From: Styela clava
Lineage: Eukaryota > Chordata > Ascidiacea > Stolidobranchia > Styelidae
Direction of reading: 5' to 3'
Assembly: GCF_964204865.1 (NCBI RefSeq)
Contig: NC_135254.1
Span: 14,141,001 to 14,205,000, forward strand
DNA: 64,000 nt
Part shown: piece after piece, positions 59,785 through 64,000 of the stretch
How positions within the stretch are numbered: the stretch's first letter is position 1
Layout of the letters: each line of letters starts with the position of its first letter
The notes under the pieces: model-generated
The model's database searches: none
What the model was told of the DNA's origin: nothing
Seen by the model: only the letters and a program-made list of their open reading frames with translations
Translations under genes and position numbers: made by a program

Positions 59785-61604
59785 TATTAATCGATTAAAA
59801 TCTCAATTTGTTCATGTTCATGTAAGCTGCAAATCCTGCCATATTTTTGTATAAATTCTTGTTTTTACAATGCTAAGCAAGAGTCCAAGAGGAATAATAG
59901 ATGCATGAATTGGGGCGTTAGTTTCTGAATGTTGTTTTTATTAAATCTTTGTATTTTACAGTCAAAAGGGTACGTTTTTTTGTTACGGTATGTAGTAGCA
60001 GAGCAGAACACAGAATTCTAGGCATTTAGTACTAAATTGTTTCTTGAGAGCAAATATTTCAACCTGTATTTTGATCTAAATGTTAAAAATGAAAATACCA
60101 AATATTAATATAAATTGTCAGCTTAGTTTATAAGAATCTTTTATCATAAATATCACAGTATTTTGTTGTTGGGAACTTCATAGAATATATTTTTTAATCG
60201 TTACCCATGTAGATCTTTGCTTAACAGAATCTATGGAATTTCTAGTTTCCTTAACAATATTATCACTCTGGATTACTTGAAATTCTATTTATTTTAATTA
60301 TATCGATCAAATCGTTCTAATTGTTTTGTTAATACCATCCATCATTGTGTGCCACTTATATTTTTATTTCAATCAATGGTAAGATTCGAGGAAAGTTCCC
60401 CGTCAAAATACCTGCCAAATATGAACTAGACTTGGTATTCCAGAATTCTACCTTGCAATTAGTTTTGTAAAATATTTTAAATCAATTTGATGCAAAGCAT
60501 GATTCTGCTGCAATCCCACAAATTTTTTCAAAAGCAGAGTAATTTTATTTAGCTCTGTTGTCGAATAGAGCTTCGTTGATTTTTCAAATTTTGATTTTTG
60601 TTTGACCTACCGTAATTTCTAAGTACAGACCCAGGTTCAATCAAGGGAGAAAGGTCTCTTAAAATGAAAATACTAGATGTATTTTTGACTGGAAAAATTT
60701 GCTGATGAGTTTTAAAGCTTTTATTTTAATAAATTAGTTGAAAAATGTTTACTGCAATTGCGTTTGAAGCTTCTCTAATATTCAGTATTATTTTGTGCCA
60801 ACTAATATGCGTTCTCAATAAGGTATGATATTTTTTTCTTTTGATTAGAGCACACCGTGTTTATTTCATGACATAGACCACATTCAATATCTCCATTGCT
60901 TGAAATGCTTGTATGGTACACCTTTTTATTTGTTAAATCTCGATTTTTTGAAGCAAATGTTCAATTAGATTTATTTCAGCTGGACTTTATACAGTAATAT
61001 TCAAATAACACTTTGATATTATATTGTAAACTATAATTGGATATTTTCAAAAACAGAATATTATTTAGATAAAAGTGCTGTTGAGCTATTTCAACAATCT
61101 TGACTTGTTTCAATTCCCAATTGTGTTTAAAATTGATTTGGCGCTCAGTTTCACTTAATGAAATTCAATTTGCATCTTAAATTAATTTACATATAAAACA
61201 TTTTGGAAAATAGACAGATTAAAAATTGTGATCCGGTTTCTGGCTATGTGCAAACCTTGTTACTTAATGTAGATATATTATCTTTGTGTATTGTAATGAA
61301 CATATACTGGTATAAGAATGACTATTATATCATATACTTTATGTGAAAAATAATCCCATACTTCAATAGAAGGGTATTTTTATGTTCTCAACCTGTTTCT
61401 TCTCTTCAAATATGTACTTTACAAGTACAACTTATCAACCAATGAAAATATATATATTGATATTTATTGTAATCTGAAGGATATCGTACGATTCTTGTAT
61501 CTAATGATTGTGATCTAAATATGAACTATTTTTATTGCTGTGCGTAACCACTGCATGTTTATGTTGCATTTTTATGTAGGTTTTAGATATTTAAAATTTT
61601 AAAG
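59785..61604. other. APBA 3' UTR and intergenic region
   Basis: About 1.8 kb of T-rich sequence with no gene. An AATAAA near 60728 is a possible poly(A) site for APBA, which would give a 3' UTR of roughly 950 bp. The SDE2 promoter must lie toward the right end; no TATA box is evident. Confidence 0.4.
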
Positions 61605-63912
61605 ATGGATAAAAAGGTTTTTGTTAGATTGCATGATCAATCTATGAAAACGATTTCTCAGGAAGATATATCATTTGTTGGAGAATTATCGAATCATTTA
61701 CAATTGGATGATTACTATGTGGTGTGTGAAGGAAAAGTTGCTAATGATGGAGATGTTATTATACCAGGGAAATGTTACTCAATTTGCCTACGTTTACGAG
61801 GAGGTAAAGGAGGGTTTGGATCTATGTTGAGAGCGATTGGTGCACAGATTGAAAAGACGACAAACAGGTACTAAATTGTTATTTTTCATATTTGATATCA
61901 TAAATTTTTTGTTCTTTTTAATGTGTATTTTTGAAAGAATGTTTGGATTTTTCATTTCATAATTGAGTGATATTCTAATCCTATCAACACGCTTCATTAG
62001 TACTATATGTCACAAGTTTCCAAGATTGCTTTAATTCATTTCTACATATTTGAAAGGCATTACATTATGCATACCAAATATCTTTTATCTTTGAACATGA
62101 TCATAAAAAATAGCTTCTAGACCAGGGGTTCCCAAACCAGCGGTCGCGACCCAAATTGGGTCGGAGTGATAAGTAGGTGGGGTCGCAAACAGGTCATGAG
62201 GTCGGTGGGGTCGCTGAGGTATGGTGGAGGATGAATGTACAAAACATTTAAGATTTGATAAATCATGTTAAATTTAGCAGCTTGTTCCATGGCTTACTGT
62301 AAAACAGGCCCATAGGCATCGCTATATGCTTATGCTATAGAAAAGGTAGGTGCTTATTGCAACATCACTGTTTGGTTTTAGCTTATTTTACTTAATATCA
62401 CCACATGACCAAACTCAAAGTCCAGTGAAAGAAGCTCCAAAGTTTCATGAAAAATATATATGTTGACCTGGGGTCGCACTGGACACTTGAAAGTTGTTAT
62501 ATGGGTCGTTCTAAAAAAAGCTTGGGAACCCCTGTTCTAGACTAAAGTATAACGATGTAACCACTAGGGCACTGTTGCGACAATTTGACTTATTCAGGAA
62601 TCTTTTATTCGGCAATCCAGAAGTATTTGTACCATTGTACCAATATGGAGGTAACTAATTTTGTTCGCCAACTTTACATCAAGTTGTGTAAAGGGACGGA
62701 AGCTTATGGGCAGGGGGTATATTCAATTGGCTAACACAAACAATCCCCGAACTTGTAATAGAACTAAAATAAGGAAAATCGGAATAACGCTATGGCCTAA
62801 CCTGACCTGGTACACATACTACTGAGTACTCTCTATTCTAATCACTGAAACCACATATTAGATTAACATACAATGATAAAAATATACATTTGTGATATTT
62901 TTCCAGGGAAGCATGTAGAGATTTAAGTGGAAGAAGGATGAGAGATGTCAACAATGAAAAGAAAATGGTGGAATACCTCGAAAAGAAAGCAGAACGAGAA
63001 AGAGATCGCGAGAAGAAACGAATTGAGAAATTGGAAAGACTTACACAACAACCAAAACATTTTTTCAACGATCCAGATTACGAGTCGAAACTACGAGAAG
63101 CAGTGGAAAATGTTGATAACGCGGTTGAGAAAGGGATTATCGCACACACAAAGAAAAGGAAATCCAATCCAAATGAAAAACAGAAGGAACCAAAAATTAA
63201 AAAAGGACTTTGGCTCGGTGAGGAACCGATGAGTGACAGTGACTCAGATAATGACGACATCGATGAATTAAAATCTGCATCGAGACTACAAAGCTCATCC
63301 ACAAAACATGGTTTAGAGTTGGGAGCATCCACAAGCAAAAATAATTCAGTCTTAACGCAAGCACATACATCTGCAAAAAGTAGTTCGGTATCTGGGATAT
63401 CTACAATTGAAAGTGATTCTGTTTCATCTGGCTCAACATCCGCAGCATTACCAACCCCTGAAGATTCCAATAATAAATTACCAGAAACGATAAAAGTTCC
63501 AGATACCTCGGGTTCCAAAACCACCAGCGAGACTAATGAAGAAACCAAAGTTATTGGAAATATTAAAAATGAAAATACTGGCAAAGAAAGTGCCAATGAA
63601 TGTAACAAAATTAACAACAGCCAAAATCAGACTGAAATCGCTGTTATCAATTCAGTTGAAAAAGATGACACTTCCAAAGAACTATTGAATGTGGATGACA
63701 TTGATTTATCTAAATATTCTACGGCAGATGAACTAGAGTCTCTCGGGTTAGAAACTTTGAAATCATTACTAATGAAAAAAGGTGTAAAATGTGGCGGCTC
63801 TCTGGAAGAAAGAGCCTCAAGACTGTTTACAGTGAAGGATTTAGCACCAGAGAAAATTGATCCAAGTCTGCTTGCGACAAAGTCTAAAAAGAGAAACAGA
63901 TCGAAAAAGTGA
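61605..63912 (+). CDS. SDE2: SDE2 replication stress and splicing factor, two exons
   Basis: Exons 61605-61867 and 62907-63912 join in phase (AG|G, Arg) to 422 residues, close to human SDE2 at about 451. Residues 1-65 form the ubiquitin-like fold, ending CLRLRGG, directly followed by [20 protein letters not shown], the cleavage and conserved SDE2 core; [16 protein letters not shown] continues the signature. A charged coiled coil (about 100-145), an acidic Ser-rich middle (SDSDSDNDD) and a C-terminal SAP-like domain ([20 protein letters not shown]) follow, ending in a basic [10 protein letters not shown] tail. In known organisms the UBL is removed after GG, and the rest acts in the nucleus in PCNA-linked fork protection and in intron-specific splicing. 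The single intron contains a hAT element and a decayed foldback element. Confidence 0.97.
62123..62534. mobile_element. hAT-type MITE in the SDE2 intron, 412 bp
   Basis: The ends CAGGGGTTCCCAAACC and GCTTGGGAACCCCTG are inverted repeats, with GGTCGCGACC just inside the left end. An exact 8-bp duplication TTCTAGAC flanks it (62115-62122 and 62535-62542), again fitting the nTCTAGAn target. Confidence 0.92.
62612..62825. repeat. Decayed foldback MITE copy in the SDE2 intron
   Basis: CAGAAGTATTTGTACCATTGTACCAATATGG-like sequence at the left and CCTGACCTGGTACACATACTACTGAGTAC-like sequence at the right resemble degraded arms of the GAAGTATGTGCACCAAGATGG family. GGAATAACGCTATGGCCTAAC before the right arm parallels the interior of the long copy at 55119. 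Confidence 0.5.
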
Positions 63913-64000
63913 TATCTGGTGCCTGCCCTGATGCCAGACTTTAGAAAAGGCTGATCCAATTTTGTAATGACAGTTTATACTTGTTGAATATTTGCGAGAT

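Noticed and set aside
63078-63617. Minus-strand open frame of 179 residues
   Set aside because: It is antisense to SDE2 exon 2, whose acidic, Ser-rich codons leave the opposite frame open. No domain is visible.

Overview
The window is a piece of an AT-rich, intron-rich animal genome. Gene models have GT-AG introns of about 90 bp to over 1 kb, and every recognised protein belongs to a metazoan family: ependymin-related, SLC6, nectin-like Ig, X11/Mint, HTRA2 and SDE2. I infer an invertebrate chordate, most likely an ascidian tunicate, from the gene set, the small genes and the repeat style. No sequence comparison could be run, so the species is not established.

Layout from left to right. 1-5.1 kb: repeats, comprising a decayed non-LTR reverse transcriptase C-terminus, an exact 163-bp tandem duplication and a long palindromic element rich in TGACGT. 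5.1-8.3 kb (+): a six-exon ependymin-related secreted glycoprotein. 11.4-17.0 kb (+): a 13-exon SLC6 transporter closest to taurine transporters. 18.3-22.1 kb (-): a secreted sushi/coiled-coil protein gene of unknown role, with a visible TATA box and 5' UTR intron. 22.6-32.1 kb: a repeat-rich gene desert with several hAT-type non-autonomous elements, one of them chimeric. 32.5-34.4 kb (-): a single-exon, three-Ig-domain membrane protein. 34.4-40.9 kb: repeats. 40.9-43.3 kb (-): a five-exon, 441-residue protein that I do not recognise, with a predicted N-myristoylation start and three YxN tyrosine motifs. 43.4-53.1 kb: repeats, including hAT elements, a foldback MITE, a tRNA-derived SINE and G-run repeats. 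53.1-56.6 kb (-): the mitochondrial protease HTRA2 in five exons. 57.7-59.8 kb (+): an intronless X11/Mint (APBA) adaptor, divergently arranged with HTRA2. 61.6-63.9 kb (+): the two-exon replication/splicing factor SDE2.

The genes do not form an operon or a single pathway. Three are broadly conserved housekeeping or neuronal genes (HTRA2, APBA, SDE2), and several encode secreted or membrane proteins (ependymin-related, taurine transporter, sushi protein, Ig receptor). The strongest unexplained signals are the YxN adaptor-like protein, the chimeric hAT element flanked by a perfect 8-bp target duplication, and a small foldback family with 7-bp target duplications.
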